Counted from the stretch's first letter, positions 1 through 8,906 are shown. The stretch is 64,000 bases of DNA from Planifilum sp021793745 (GCA_937983105.1 CALKAM010000170.1:51716-115715), one strand, 5' to 3'. The notes: generated from the sequence alone by a model not told the origin. Program-made: numbers and translations.

Positions 1-1190
1 GCACGACCCGGGAATGTCGGGAGATTGATGAGAAGGTCGGGAGAGAACGCCTGCTTCAAATTGCCAAGAATCTGGCCCTGGAAGGATTTACGCTGCCCAA
101 GATTCTCTGGGTGAAAAGGAACGAACCCGAGGTATACCGCAAAGTGAAAACCTTTGTGTTGCCCAAAGATTATGTGCGCTACCGGCTGACCGGACAATTG
201 CACATGGAATATTCCGATGCGGCCGGCACCCTGTTGCTCGATATCACCGAGAAAAAATGGAGCGAGGAAATCTGCCGCCTGTTGGATATCCCCGTTGAAC
301 TCTGCCCGCCGCTTGTGGAATCCCATGAAGAAGTGGGAACGATCACCCCGGAAATCGCCAAAGCCACGGGTTTGTCCACCAAAACGCGCGTTTTTGCCGG
401 CGGGGCGGACAACGCGTGCGGGGCGATCGGAGCGGGGATTTTGCAGGATGGAAAATCGATGGTCAGCATCGGCACATCCGGCGTGTTCCTGTCCTATGAA
501 GCCGACGGGAACAAAAACTTTGGCGGGAAAGTGCATTACTTCAACCACGGCGCGCCCGACGCCTATTACACGATGGGGGTCACCCTGGCCGCCGGGTACA
601 GTTTGTCGTGGTTTAAAGACGCCTTCGCCCAAAAGGCCGGATTTGATGAATTGTTGGCGGATGTGGCCCGGGTGCCGATCGGTTCCAACGGGTTGCTCTT
701 TACCCCCTATATCGTCGGGGAAAGGACGCCGCATGCGGATGCGAACATTCGAGGCAGCTTTATCGGCATGGACAGTTCCCATCAGATGAAGCATTTTGTC
801 CGTGCGGTTCTGGAGGGGATCACCTTTTCGCTCAATGAGTCGGTCGAGATTTTCCGCGAGCATGGCAAAAGGATCGACACCATCGTTTCGATCGGCGGAG
901 GAGCCAAAAACGAAGCCTGGCTGCAAATGCAGGCGGACATTTTCAACGCCAGGATTGTCAAACTTTCCAGCGAACAGGGACCGGGGATGGGAGCCGCCAT
1001 GCTGGCGGCCTATGGATGCGGCTGGTTTGACTCGCTCCAGGAATGCAGCGATCGGTTTTTGAGGGTGGATACAATTTACGATCCGATCGAGGAAAACGTC
1101 GAGAAATACCGAGGCCTGTTCCATTTGTACAGAGAGATCTATCCGGCGACGGCTGCGCTGAACAAAGCGCTGATGAAATATAGAGATTAG
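1..1190 (+). CDS. xylB: Xylulokinase, 5' end outside the window
   Basis: Xylulokinase of the FGGY kinase family, which phosphorylates D-xylulose to xylulose 5-phosphate in the cytoplasm. The reading frame is open from base 3, so the first internal ATG (111) is not the true start; about 395 residues are visible against about 500 for the family, so roughly 100 N-terminal residues are missing. Seen: a GADNACGAIGAG stretch and a SIGTSG phosphate-binding stretch in the C-terminal FGGY domain, GERTPHADANIRGSF, and GGGAKNEAWLQMQADIFN near the C-terminus. It is followed by a sugar symporter and a mutarotase, which fits an operon for xylose use. XylB rather than another FGGY kinase is inferred from the motifs and from the xylan genes at 15160-18177. 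Confidence 0.92.
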   Translation, partial: TTRECREIDEKVGRERLLQIAKNLALEGFTLPKILWVKRNEPEVYRKVKTFVLPKDYVRYRLTGQLHMEYSDAAGTLLLDITEKKWSEEICRLLDIPVELCPPLVESHEEVGTITPEIAKATGLSTKTRVFAGGADNACGAIGAGILQDGKSMVSIGTSGVFLSYEADGNKNFGGKVHYFNHGAPDAYYTMGVTLAAGYSLSWFKDAFAQKAGFDELLADVARVPIGSNGLLFTPYIVGERTPHADANIRGSFIGMDSSHQMKHFVRAVLEGITFSLNESVEIFREHGKRIDTIVSIGGGAKNEAWLQMQADIFNARIVKLSSEQGPGMGAAMLAAYGCGWFDSLQECSDRFLRVDTIYDPIEENVEKYRGLFHLYREIYPATAALNKALMKYRD

Positions 1191-1298
1191 ACGAATTTCG
1201 GTTTCAGGTGTTCTTTCGAAAAAGATGTAACCGTTTTAACCTCTGGAGTGGAGAGGAGGAAAGGGGCAAGATCCGTTGAGATCTTGCTCTTGAAAACG

Positions 1299-2690
1299 AT
1301 GCGCAATCGCAGGAGTATCCTGTATGTTGCGGCCATTACGCTGGTTGCCACTTTGGGAGGGCTGCTCTTCGGATACGATACTGCGGTCATCTCGGGAGCG
1401 GAGCAGGCGATCGAAGTTTATTTGATTGACAGCCTGGATCTTGGATCGTTTGCCCACGGCATCACCGTCTCTTCCGCCTTGATCGGCTGTATTATCGGCG
1501 GAATCATCTCGGGGTTCTTTTCAAACCGAATCGGTAGGAAAAATACCCTGCTGCTGGCTGCCGTTTTGTTTATCCTGTCAGCCCTGGGGTCTGCCTATCC
1601 GGAATTTCTTTTTTTCAAGGCGGGGGAACCGACGTTTGGCGTATTGATGATGCTCAATGTGTACCGGATTCTGGGGGGAGTCGGTGTCGGGCTGGCGTCT
1701 GCGACGGCTCCCACCTATATCGGAGAAATCGCTCCCGCGCATATTCGCGGAAGGCTGGTTTCCTGGTATCAATTCGCCATCATCTTTGGGCAGCTGGTAG
1801 TATATGTCGTAAACTGGAGCATCGCCAACGGCCGTTCCTTTGAATGGATTGTCGACCGGGGCTGGCGATATATGTTTGCTTCAGAAGTCGTTCCTGCGCT
1901 TTTATTCTTCCTCTTGCTGTTCCTTGTTCCCGAAACTCCCCGCTTTCTGGTTTCCAGGGAAGACGATGATCGGGCATTCAACATTTTGGAGAGAATCAAC
2001 GGTTCCAAAGAAAAAGCCAAAGACATTCTGGCGGATATCCAGCTTTCTTTGCGCCAAAAAGAGGCAACCGGAAAACTGTTTTCCTACGGAAAAGCGGTTG
2101 TGATCGTCGGGGTTTTGCTCTCGGTATTCCAGCAGTTTGTCGGAATCAATGTCGCCTTGTATTATGCTCCGCGCATTTTTGAAAGCATGGGCGCGGGAAA
2201 AAATGCCTCGATGATCCAGACCGTCGTCATGGGACTCGTAAATGTCATCTTTACCGTTGTCGCTATCCAGACCGTAGACCGATGGGGAAGAAAACCGCTG
2301 CTCATTACCGGTTCGGCGGGAATGGCGATTGGCATGTTTGGCGTTGCGACACTCGCCCACTTTGACATTTTCGGCCTGTGGACCTTGCTTTTCATCGTGT
2401 TCTACACCGCCTCGTTCATGATGTCCTGGGGCCCCATTACCTGGGTATTGCTGTCCGAAATCTTTCCGAACAAAATCCGCGGACAAGCCATGGCCATTGC
2501 GGTTGCGGCGCAATGGGCCGCCAACTTCTTCATTTCCTCGACCTATCCTTCCATGATGGAATTCAGCGGGACCCTCACCTATGGGTTCTACGGGGTGATG
2601 AGCGTTCTTTCCGCCATCTTCGTGCTCAAGTGGGTTCCCGAAACCAAGGGAAAAACCCTTGAACAGCTGGAAAAGCTGTGGATCAAGTAA
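1299..2690 (+). CDS. Sugar:H+ symporter, major facilitator superfamily (xylose transporter-like)
   Basis: Twelve-helix membrane symporter of the sugar-porter family (XylE/AraE/GLUT type), probably importing xylose or arabinose with protons. Seen: LLFGYDTAVISGA in helix 1, NRIGRKN and RWGRKP loop motifs after helices 2 and 8, PETPRFLV after helix 6, and the terminal PETKGKTLEQLE signature. From ATG 1299 it has 463 residues, normal for the family. The start is uncertain: the best Shine-Dalgarno sequence (GAGGAGGAAAGGGG, about 1252-1265) is far from ATG 1299, so TTG 1284 or an upstream in-frame ATG at 1248 remain possible. It lies 108 bp after xylB and slightly ahead of the mutarotase, so co-transcription is likely. 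The xylose substrate is inferred from context. Confidence 0.88.
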   Translation: MRNRRSILYVAAITLVATLGGLLFGYDTAVISGAEQAIEVYLIDSLDLGSFAHGITVSSALIGCIIGGIISGFFSNRIGRKNTLLLAAVLFILSALGSAYPEFLFFKAGEPTFGVLMMLNVYRILGGVGVGLASATAPTYIGEIAPAHIRGRLVSWYQFAIIFGQLVVYVVNWSIANGRSFEWIVDRGWRYMFASEVVPALLFFLLLFLVPETPRFLVSREDDDRAFNILERINGSKEKAKDILADIQLSLRQKEATGKLFSYGKAVVIVGVLLSVFQQFVGINVALYYAPRIFESMGAGKNASMIQTVVMGLVNVIFTVVAIQTVDRWGRKPLLITGSAGMAIGMFGVATLAHFDIFGLWTLLFIVFYTASFMMSWGPITWVLLSEIFPNKIRGQAMAIAVAAQWAANFFISSTYPSMMEFSGTLTYGFYGVMSVLSAIFVLKWVPETKGKTLEQLEKLWIK

Positions 2691-2704
2691 TTGGGGCTGA
2701 TCGC

Positions 2705-3745
2705 ATGAACATCGAGTGGGAAAAGATCGGGGATAACTGGAAGGTGTTCAGGCTCATCAACGACCGGCACATGCTGGTGGAAATCCTCAACTACGGGGGA
2801 GCCATTACAAAAATCCTTGTTCCCGACCAAAAGGGACGGCGGGAAAATGTGGTTCTGGGATACAGAGACTATCGGGAATATGAAGGCAATCCCCACTTTT
2901 TGGGGGCGTTAATCGGGCGTGTGGCCGGTCGGATTCAAGATTCGTGGTTTGAACTGGACGGCAGACGGTACCGGCTGGAAAAAAACGATGGCAGCCATCA
3001 TTTGCACGGCGGGTCGGATGGATTTCACCGCGTGCTCTGGGAGGCGGAGCCCTTCGAATCGTCCGGGGAAATCGGGATTGAACTCCGTTATCTCAGCAGG
3101 GATGGAGAAAGTGGATATCCCGGAAATGTCGAGGTGCAAGTGATTTATAAATTGAACAATGACAATCGGCTGATGATGGAATACAGGGCGGTTTCCGATC
3201 GGAAAACCCCCCTGACGCTGACCAACCATTCCTATTTCAATCTGTCCGGAAACTTGAAAGAAACGGTTCACAATCATGTGGTGAAAATGAATTGCTCCCG
3301 ATTTGCCGAGCTGGACCGAGAACTGATTCCGACCGGAAAAATCCTGAAAGTCCGGGGGACTTTGTTTGATTTTACAGCCGGGAGAAAGCTAGGCGAAGGA
3401 ATCACAGCCGGATCCGGACAAAATCGAATCGTGGGGGGCGGGTACGATCATTATTTCCTCTTTGACAGCGATGAGCAGGGGAGGGTAACCATCACAGACG
3501 AGTCCAGCGGCAGGGTGTTGACCATCCGGACCAACCAGCCGGGAATGGTGATGTATACCTCCAACAACCTGGATGAAGGGTTGGAGCTTGCGGAAGGGAA
3601 ATCGCGGAAATATCTGGGGGTTTGCTTCGAAACACAGGCTTCTCCCGCCTCTTTGCATCATGCCGGTTTTCCGTCGGTGCTACTAAACGCAGGTGAAACG
3701 GATTACAAGTGGACATCGTATCAGTTTGCTGTTGAAAGCATGTGA
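2705..3745 (+). CDS. galM: Aldose 1-epimerase (mutarotase)
   Basis: Cytoplasmic mutarotase that interconverts alpha and beta anomers of aldoses. Here it would feed newly imported or released xylose to xylose isomerase. Seen: GRVAGRI, NDGSHHLHGG with a catalytic histidine region, TNHSYFNLSG with the second catalytic histidine, and GVCFETQASP near the C-terminus carrying the catalytic glutamate. ATG 2705 gives 346 residues, the usual length of GalM. An in-frame ATG at 2678 overlaps the end of the transporter gene and lacks an obvious ribosome binding site, so 2705 is preferred. It is the last gene of the xylB-transporter-galM run and ends 23 bp before an intrinsic terminator. Confidence 0.93.
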   Translation: MNIEWEKIGDNWKVFRLINDRHMLVEILNYGGAITKILVPDQKGRRENVVLGYRDYREYEGNPHFLGALIGRVAGRIQDSWFELDGRRYRLEKNDGSHHLHGGSDGFHRVLWEAEPFESSGEIGIELRYLSRDGESGYPGNVEVQVIYKLNNDNRLMMEYRAVSDRKTPLTLTNHSYFNLSGNLKETVHNHVVKMNCSRFAELDRELIPTGKILKVRGTLFDFTAGRKLGEGITAGSGQNRIVGGGYDHYFLFDSDEQGRVTITDESSGRVLTIRTNQPGMVMYTSNNLDEGLELAEGKSRKYLGVCFETQASPASLHHAGFPSVLLNAGETDYKWTSYQFAVESM

Positions 3746-3768
3746 ACGGAGGAATCGTCCACGGCTTA

Positions 3769-3795
3769 AACCCGGTTGACACGCCGGGTTTTTTT
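3769..3795 (+). terminator. Intrinsic terminator after galM
   Basis: Inverted repeat AACCCGG (3769-3775) and CCGGGTT (3784-3790) with an 8-base loop, followed by more T residues. It marks the end of the xylose operon. Confidence 0.85.
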
Positions 3796-4019
3796 GGTGG
3801 AAAGGGATTGGTTTTCGTTGTCACCCTCCAGCAGCTGATGAATCGCTGCCTATCACGGAAGGGATGCGGTGCTCGCCCCGCTGTTCGGCGGATCGCTGCC
3901 CATCCGACAATTCCTCCGATTTTTCGTCAAAAGAAACTTGAATTCAAACTATTGCCGTAGTACATTAGATTTATAGAATTGATATAAAATCCATTTATTT
4001 CCAGGAGGCGAGGGGATTC

Positions 4020-4715
4020 GTGAAGCGTTTCGGCGTCCTGTTGTTTGCGGCGGTGTTGGCCTTTGGATTGTTGTTCCCGCAGTCAGCCTTTGCGACGGGG
4101 CATCCTTCGGACCAGTGGGATTCCTTCTGCAAGCCCGACAAGTGGCCGGAAAAGCCGAAGAAGCAGTGGTACGGCGGCGATTGCGATGAGATTTTTGTCA
4201 AGGTGTGGCTCCCTAAAATGTGGAAGTCCCTTGAAGGGGATGTCAAGGTTGAAGTGTATTGGTCCGAAAGCGGGAAGGTGCAGGATGCCCAACCGATTGC
4301 CAGCGGAACCCTGAAGTTGGAGGTCGGAAAGGAGAACCGGTTCACACACCATCCGGACAAATCCGGGTATTATTGGTTCAAGCTCTCCAAGGAGGGAAAA
4401 CGCAAGGCGCTCTGGACCAAAAAGATCCAGGTGGATTGCCCTGAACAGCCCGGTGAGGACAAGCAGCCCGAGCCGCCCAAAAATGGCGGCGAGCAGCCGG
4501 GCGGCACCGAGCCGGATGATCAAACCGCACCGGATGACAAGGGTCCCTCCAAGGGCGAGGGCAAAACCGGTGAAATCCCCAACAGTAAGAGCGGACAGGG
4601 CGGGGGAGAGCTGCCTAAAACGGCCACTTCCCATCCCCACGGCCTGCTGATCGGCGGTCTGCTTCTCCTGGTGGGGGCCGGGATCCTGGTTTTCCGCCGT
4701 CATTCCGTTGCCTAA
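4020..4715 (+). CDS. LPXTA-type cell-wall-anchored surface protein
   Basis: Secreted protein of 231 residues with unknown function. GTG 4020 follows an AGGAGGCGAGG ribosome binding site. A signal peptide covers residues 1-25 (KR at the N-terminus, hydrophobic core, cut after AFA). The mature domain (about 26-145) contains WDSFCKPDKW, GGDCDE and VDCPEQ, three cysteines; it is followed by a Pro/Glu/Gly/Asp-rich spacer (about 145-197). The C-terminus has LPKTAT at about 198, a hydrophobic helix and an RRH tail, a sortase sorting signal of the LPxTA rather than LPxTG kind. The same LPKTAT-x-[HY]P motif occurs in the two proteins at 40932 and 41637. No sortase gene is in the window. The gene is monocistronic, with a terminator directly after it. 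Confidence 0.75.
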   Translation: MKRFGVLLFAAVLAFGLLFPQSAFATGHPSDQWDSFCKPDKWPEKPKKQWYGGDCDEIFVKVWLPKMWKSLEGDVKVEVYWSESGKVQDAQPIASGTLKLEVGKENRFTHHPDKSGYYWFKLSKEGKRKALWTKKIQVDCPEQPGEDKQPEPPKNGGEQPGGTEPDDQTAPDDKGPSKGEGKTGEIPNSKSGQGGGELPKTATSHPHGLLIGGLLLLVGAGILVFRRHSVA

Positions 4716-4734
4716 ACCCAAAAGCTGGACCATC

Positions 4735-4773
4735 GGCCTCCCGGGGTCTCCCCGCGACGGGAGGCCCTTTTTT
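4735..4773 (+). terminator. Intrinsic terminator after the LPXTA protein
   Basis: GGCCTCCC (4735-4742) pairs with GGGAGGCC (4759-4766), followed by six T residues at 4768-4773. Confidence 0.85.
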
Positions 4774-4932
4774 ATGCCGGGGTTTTTCGTGCAACCTCCG
4801 CCGTTCAGCCCGGGAGGCGGAAGGGATTTTAGCGGGTGAACGAAAAACTCGCCCTCTTCGGTCCCCTCGGGGATCCGCCTGGAGGGAATGGTCCGTTTTT
4901 GTCGAAATGGACCCAAGGAGCTTCTTTAAAAT

Positions 4933-4946
4933 TGAAAGCGCTTCAA
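4933..4946 (+). promoter_or_regulatory. cre-like sequence upstream of mtnK
   Basis: TGAAAGCGCTTCAA matches the catabolite-response consensus TGWAANCGNTNWCA at about 12 of 14 positions and sits inside a TTGAA/TTCAA inverted repeat, 25 bp before mtnK. CcpA control of methionine salvage would be unusual, so this may be chance. I do not see the conserved core of an S-box (SAM-I) riboswitch in 4774-4970. Confidence 0.3.
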
Positions 4947-4970
4947 TCCCCAAAGGAAAGGAGTCGCCCC

Positions 4971-6194
4971 ATGCCAGCCGTATACCATCCGTTGACAGAG
5001 GAGGAAGCGGTACAATACGTCCGCAGCAGGCTTCCCGGTTTCTTTTTCCCCGATGCCCAGCTGTTCAGCCGGGAGATCGGCGACGGCAATCTGAACCTGG
5101 TTTTTCGCGTGCTGGATGCATCCACCAAACGAAGTCTCATCGTGAAACAGGCGCTTCCCTATGCCCGGGTAGTGGGGGAGTCCTGGCCGCTCACCCTGGA
5201 TCGGGCGCGCATCGAATCGGAGGCCCTGAAAATTGAAGGGGAGCTGGTGCCGGGCCGGGTGCCCCGGGTTTATCATGATGATCCGGAGCTGGCGCTGACG
5301 GTGATGGAGGATTGTTCCGATCACATCATCCTGCGCAAGGGATTGATCGCCCGGAAGCGGTACCCCCATTTGGCGGAGCATATGGCGGAATTTTTGGCGC
5401 GGACGCTTTTCTTCACCTCCGATCTGTATCTGTCCCCGGAGGAGAAGAAGGCCCGGGTACGCCAGTTCATCAATCCGGAGATGTGCAAGATCACCGAGGA
5501 TCTGGTCTTTTCCCATCCCTACTACGATGCCGACACCAACTCCTTCAACCCCCTGATCCGTCGGGACGTGGAGGCGATCTGGAAAGACGATGCCCTCCGG
5601 CGGGAAGTGGCGGTATTGAAGGAGCGATTTATGACCTGCGGGCAGGCTCTGGTCCACGGGGACCTGCATACAGGTTCCATCATGGTGACGGAGCAGGATA
5701 CCAAGGTGATCGATCCGGAGTTTGCCTATTACGGTCCGATGGGGTTTGATATCGGCGCCCTGCTGGCCAATCTGTTCCTCTCCTACGCCTCCCACGAGGG
5801 GCTAACCGAAGACCCCGACGAGCGGAGATCCTACCGTCGCTGGCTCCTTCAGACGGCGGAGGACGTGTGGAACGGGTTTTTGGAGCGCTTTTACCGGCTG
5901 TGGGATGAACACGTGAAGGATGCGATGTGGTCCGCCCCGGGCTATCGGGAGGGCTATGCGCTTCGCCTTCTGCAGGATTCCGCCGGTTTCGCCGGATGCA
6001 AGATGATGCGGCGGGTGATCGGCCTCGCCCCGGTGGCCGATCTGGAAACGATCGAGCCGCTGGAGGTGCGGGCGGCGGCGGAAAGACAGGCGCTCCGCAT
6101 CGGAGTGCAGCTGGTGCTCCGCCGCGGTCAGATGCGGCGAATCGAGGATATTACGGCGCTGGTTCGCCGGGAAGGGGAGGGAGAATGCGGATGA
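4971..6194 (+). CDS. mtnK: 5-methylthioribose kinase
   Basis: Phosphorylates 5-methylthioribose at C1, the first committed step of methionine salvage from methylthioadenosine in Bacillus-type bacteria. It has the aminoglycoside-phosphotransferase (APH) kinase fold. Seen: DGNLNLVFRV near residue 35, the MtnK-specific ALPYARVVGESWPLTLDRAR stretch, the catalytic loop HGDLHTGSIM (about residue 230) and the metal-binding IDPEFAYYGPMGFDIG. ATG 4971 follows AAAGGAAAGGAG and gives 407 residues, close to B. subtilis MtnK; the frame is open further upstream but without a better start. The gene overlaps mtnA at its 3' end, so the two are co-translated. Confidence 0.95.
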   Translation: MPAVYHPLTEEEAVQYVRSRLPGFFFPDAQLFSREIGDGNLNLVFRVLDASTKRSLIVKQALPYARVVGESWPLTLDRARIESEALKIEGELVPGRVPRVYHDDPELALTVMEDCSDHIILRKGLIARKRYPHLAEHMAEFLARTLFFTSDLYLSPEEKKARVRQFINPEMCKITEDLVFSHPYYDADTNSFNPLIRRDVEAIWKDDALRREVAVLKERFMTCGQALVHGDLHTGSIMVTEQDTKVIDPEFAYYGPMGFDIGALLANLFLSYASHEGLTEDPDERRSYRRWLLQTAEDVWNGFLERFYRLWDEHVKDAMWSAPGYREGYALRLLQDSAGFAGCKMMRRVIGLAPVADLETIEPLEVRAAAERQALRIGVQLVLRRGQMRRIEDITALVRREGEGECG

Positions 6195-7258
6195 AACCGG
6201 AAATCGAGCTGCCGCACCCGCCGGCGGTGGTCTGGAAGGAAGGTCGCCTGTGGCTGTTGGATCAGCGCCGCCTGCCGACGGAGACGGTCTATCTGGAACT
6301 GACCCGCTTCGAGGAGGTGCGGGAGGCGATTCGGGACCTCGCCGTGAGAGGAGCTCCGGCCATCGGAATCGCCGCCGCCTACGGCCTGTATTTGGGCGTC
6401 CGAAATGCACCGGAAGCGGATGAAACGGGCTTTTGGCGGGAATTGCGGCGGGTGGCCGAGCGGCTTAGCGCTTCCCGGCCGACGGCGGTCAACCTGAGCT
6501 GGGCGCTGCAGCGGATGGTTCGCCGGGCGGAGAGGATGAAGGGCAGCCCCCTGTCGGAGGTCAAGGAGGCCCTGTTCCAGGAGGCGGAAGCGATTCGGCG
6601 GGAGGATGCCGAGGTGTGCCGGCGGATCGGGGAATACGCCCTCTCCCTCCTCGAGGACGGCATGGGCGTGCTCACCCATTGCAATGCGGGGGGATTGGCC
6701 ACGGCGGCTTACGGAACGGCCCTGGCCCCGCTGTATCTCGCCCAGGAACGGGGATGGCGGCTCAAGGTGTTCGCCGATGAAACGCGGCCCGTGCTGCAGG
6801 GGGCCCGTTTAACCGCCTATGAACTGATGCAGGCGGGGGTCGACGTCACCCTGATCTGCGACAACATGGCGGCCGCTGTCATGCAGAGGGGATGGGTGCA
6901 GGCGGTGCTCGTGGGTACGGACCGGGTGGCGGCCAACGGGGATGTGGCCAACAAGATCGGTACCTACGGTCTGGCGGTGCTGGCCAGGGCCCACGAAATT
7001 CCCTTTTACGTGGCGGCGCCCACCTCTTCCATCGACCTGGAGACTCCGACGGGTGAGGAGATTCCCATCGAAGAGCGTCCTGTGGAGGAGGTGACGCAGG
7101 GCTTCGGAAAGCGGACGGCTCCCGAGGGTGTGGCCGTCTTTAACCCGGCCTTCGACGTGACCCCCGCCGAGTATGTGACGGCGATCGTTACCGAACGGGG
7201 GATCATCCGTCCCCCCTTTGCCGAAGGCTTGCGGCGGGCGGTGGGGACGACGGAGTAA
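6185..7258 (+). CDS. mtnA: S-methyl-5-thioribose-1-phosphate isomerase
   Basis: Isomerises methylthioribose 1-phosphate to methylthioribulose 1-phosphate, the step after MtnK. It belongs to the eIF2B-like family. Seen: RDLAVRGAPAIGIAAAYG near the N-terminus, LTHCNAGGLATAAYGTA with the catalytic cysteine, DETRPVLQGARLTAYEL, and GTDRVAANGDVANKIGTY with the catalytic aspartate. ATG 6185 gives 357 residues; ATG 6191 (ATGA overlap with the mtnK stop) is also possible because GGAGG at 6176-6180 serves both. Later salvage genes such as mtnB, mtnW, mtnX and mtnD are not in this window. Confidence 0.95.
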   Translation: MRMKPEIELPHPPAVVWKEGRLWLLDQRRLPTETVYLELTRFEEVREAIRDLAVRGAPAIGIAAAYGLYLGVRNAPEADETGFWRELRRVAERLSASRPTAVNLSWALQRMVRRAERMKGSPLSEVKEALFQEAEAIRREDAEVCRRIGEYALSLLEDGMGVLTHCNAGGLATAAYGTALAPLYLAQERGWRLKVFADETRPVLQGARLTAYELMQAGVDVTLICDNMAAAVMQRGWVQAVLVGTDRVAANGDVANKIGTYGLAVLARAHEIPFYVAAPTSSIDLETPTGEEIPIEERPVEEVTQGFGKRTAPEGVAVFNPAFDVTPAEYVTAIVTERGIIRPPFAEGLRRAVGTTE

Positions 7259-7548
7259 GGGGGCATTTCCCTTCGGGCGCACCGATCGATTCCCAACCAG
7301 GTTCCGCCGCCTGCAGGGCCGTTTCTCGTCCAACCCTTTTGGGGGTGAGGATGACCCCCCTAGGGATCGATTGCCGTTTATGGTAAAATGGTCGTGAAGG
7401 CGGCGGAAGACTGTATCCAGCGGTCATTCGCTTTTTTCGGAAAAATGCAGTTCGCTTTGAAGGGTCAGAATCCTGTCCGCGTGCTTTCCGCTTTTCCGGA
7501 AAGGATGTCCCGACCACCGGGCACCTTGAGCCGAAAGGAGGTGAGCCG
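7259..7548. other. Intergenic leader region before the DMT transporter
   Basis: No protein-coding gene recognised. It contains an extended -10 element at 7381-7389 and a small stem (AGCG 7419-7422 with CGCT 7429-7432) followed by T residues, so a transcribed leader of about 300 nt before the transporter is plausible. Confidence 0.4.
7381..7389 (+). promoter_or_regulatory. Extended -10 element (candidate promoter of the DMT gene)
   Basis: TGGTAAAAT is an extended -10 motif (TG-N-TAAAAT). No good -35 hexamer is visible at the usual distance. Confidence 0.35.
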
Positions 7549-7602
7549 ATGGCCCTGAAAGGGGTCTTGCCTCCGCCCAGCCATTTCCCGCTGTCCTCCT
7601 AG
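7549..7602 (+). CDS. Putative 17-residue leader peptide with a PPP motif
   Basis: A very short ORF reading MALKGVLPPPSHFPLSS, placed 8 bp after a near-perfect ribosome binding site (GAAAGGAGGTGA, 7533-7544), much better than most genes here. The three consecutive prolines are a classical ribosome-slowing, EF-P-dependent sequence. The end of the ORF contains CCTCCT (7595-7600), complementary to its own AGGAGG (7536-7541), and CCCGC/GCGGG arms flank the stop codon, so alternative RNA structures are possible. The DMT transporter start lies 87 bp downstream of the stop. Function as a regulatory leader peptide is inference; no homologue is recognised. Confidence 0.4.
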   Translation: MALKGVLPPPSHFPLSS

Positions 7603-7689
7603 GGCGGGAGCGATCCGCGGCCGGTCAAACAGACGTTTACCGACAGCAGTCGATTCCCGTCCCCTATTCATCGACGGGAGGAGATCGCA

Positions 7690-8598
7690 TTGCGAGAAGG
7701 AATCAAGTGGGTCTGTCTGGCCTCCGTTCTCTGGGGAACTGCGGGGTTGGTGGGGAAGGGATTGACGGCCGATCACGGCCTCGATCCGCTGGCCGTCGCT
7801 GCCTGGCGGCTGTTGATCAGCTCCCCCCTGCTGCTGGTTGCCGCGTGGCGGGAGGGTCGCCGCATCGAGACCAAAGGGGAATCGCTGCGCCCCCATGCGA
7901 GGTGGTTCCTGCTGTTCGGACTGGCGGTGGCAGGGTATCAGCTGGGGTATTTTTCGGCGGTGGATCGAACCATGGTGGCCACCGCGACCCTTCTCGCCGT
8001 GTGTACCGCTCCGCTGTTTGTGGCGCTGGTGGCCCGCTGGGCCTTCGGAGAGCGGCTCACCTTCCGGGTGACGGGGGCCCTGGTGTTAGGGTTGGCTGGA
8101 ACGATGCTGCTGATCGGCCTCGACAGCTTGGTCGGCCTGGTGAATCCGCGCTGGTGGTCGGGGAATTTGCTGGCCCTGATCGCTGCGCTATGCTACGGAG
8201 GGTACATCCTGATCGGAAAGCGCTTGACGGGCGAACTGCCGCCGATCCGCATCGTCGCCGTCGCGTTCACCCTCGGAGCGGTCTTTCTGCTCCCTTTCCT
8301 CCACTTTCCCGATTTTTCCTGGGAAGCCTGGGGGATGATCCTCTATTTGGGACTGGTTCCCACGGGTGTTGCTTACATGTTCTATATTACCGGTCTGAAC
8401 CGGACCACGGCGACCAAAGCGTCCATCGCTGCTCTCCTGGAGCCGCTGACGGCGACGCTTCTCGCAGTAGCTCTGCTGGGGGAGCGGCTCAGCCCATCGG
8501 AATGGGCCGGAGCCTCTCTGCTCCTTTTTTCCCTGTTTTTGCTGGCTTCTCCGGGAGGGGTTCAAGAACAGCCCCGCCCCCGCGGGAAGATCGGGTAG
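7690..8598 (+). CDS. DMT-superfamily EamA transporter
   Basis: Inner-membrane exporter of the drug/metabolite transporter superfamily, 302 residues with about ten hydrophobic helices forming two EamA repeats (about 5-140 and 155-290). Seen: WGTAGLVGK in helix 1, the ATATLLAVCTAPLFVALVARW stretch typical of EamA helix 3-4, and GVAYMFYITGLNRTTATKAS...LEPLTATLLA in the second repeat. TTG 7690 follows GGGAGGAGA; no ATG lies nearby. Substrate unknown; the family exports amino acids, purines and other small metabolites. The preceding 17-codon ORF may regulate it. Confidence 0.85.
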   Translation: MREGIKWVCLASVLWGTAGLVGKGLTADHGLDPLAVAAWRLLISSPLLLVAAWREGRRIETKGESLRPHARWFLLFGLAVAGYQLGYFSAVDRTMVATATLLAVCTAPLFVALVARWAFGERLTFRVTGALVLGLAGTMLLIGLDSLVGLVNPRWWSGNLLALIAALCYGGYILIGKRLTGELPPIRIVAVAFTLGAVFLLPFLHFPDFSWEAWGMILYLGLVPTGVAYMFYITGLNRTTATKASIAALLEPLTATLLAVALLGERLSPSEWAGASLLLFSLFLLASPGGVQEQPRPRGKIG

Positions 8599-8672
8599 CC
8601 GGGCTGCTGCGGAGAAGGGGCGATGGATCCGCTTGAGAAAATGGCAAAGTACGACAAGGGGGTTTATATTCA

Positions 8673-8906
8673 ATGGCCTACGTGATCACTTCACCCTGTA
8701 AGGACGAAAAGGCTGCCGAATGCGTTGAAGTATGTCCCGTCGATGCGATTCACGGTGACGATGTCCAGTATTACATCGATCCGGACACCTGCATCGACTG
8801 CGGTGCCTGCGAACCGGTCTGCCCGGTGGAGGCGATCTACCAGGAAGATATGGTTCCCGAAGAGGAGCAGGAATACATCGAGATCAACGCCAACTTCTTC
8901 AAGTGA
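8673..8906 (+). CDS. 7Fe-type (3Fe-4S/4Fe-4S) ferredoxin
   Basis: Small cytoplasmic electron carrier of 77 residues. The first cluster motif is C-x7-C-x3-CP (SPCKDEKAAECVEVCPV), lacking one cysteine of a 4Fe-4S site, and the second is CIDCGACEPVCP. This arrangement, with the acidic tail ending in NFF, matches the 7Fe ferredoxins of thermophilic bacilli. It is a single gene 75 bp after the transporter, followed by its own terminator. Redox partners cannot be deduced; beta-oxidation genes follow but sit behind a separate promoter. Confidence 0.93.
   Translation: MAYVITSPCKDEKAAECVEVCPVDAIHGDDVQYYIDPDTCIDCGACEPVCPVEAIYQEDMVPEEEQEYIEINANFFK

Noticed and set aside
4774..4970. SAM-I (S-box) riboswitch before mtnK
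   Set aside because: Expected by analogy with Bacillus, but I cannot find the conserved GATGAAACCCGGCAACC-like core or a terminator between 4774 and the start codon.
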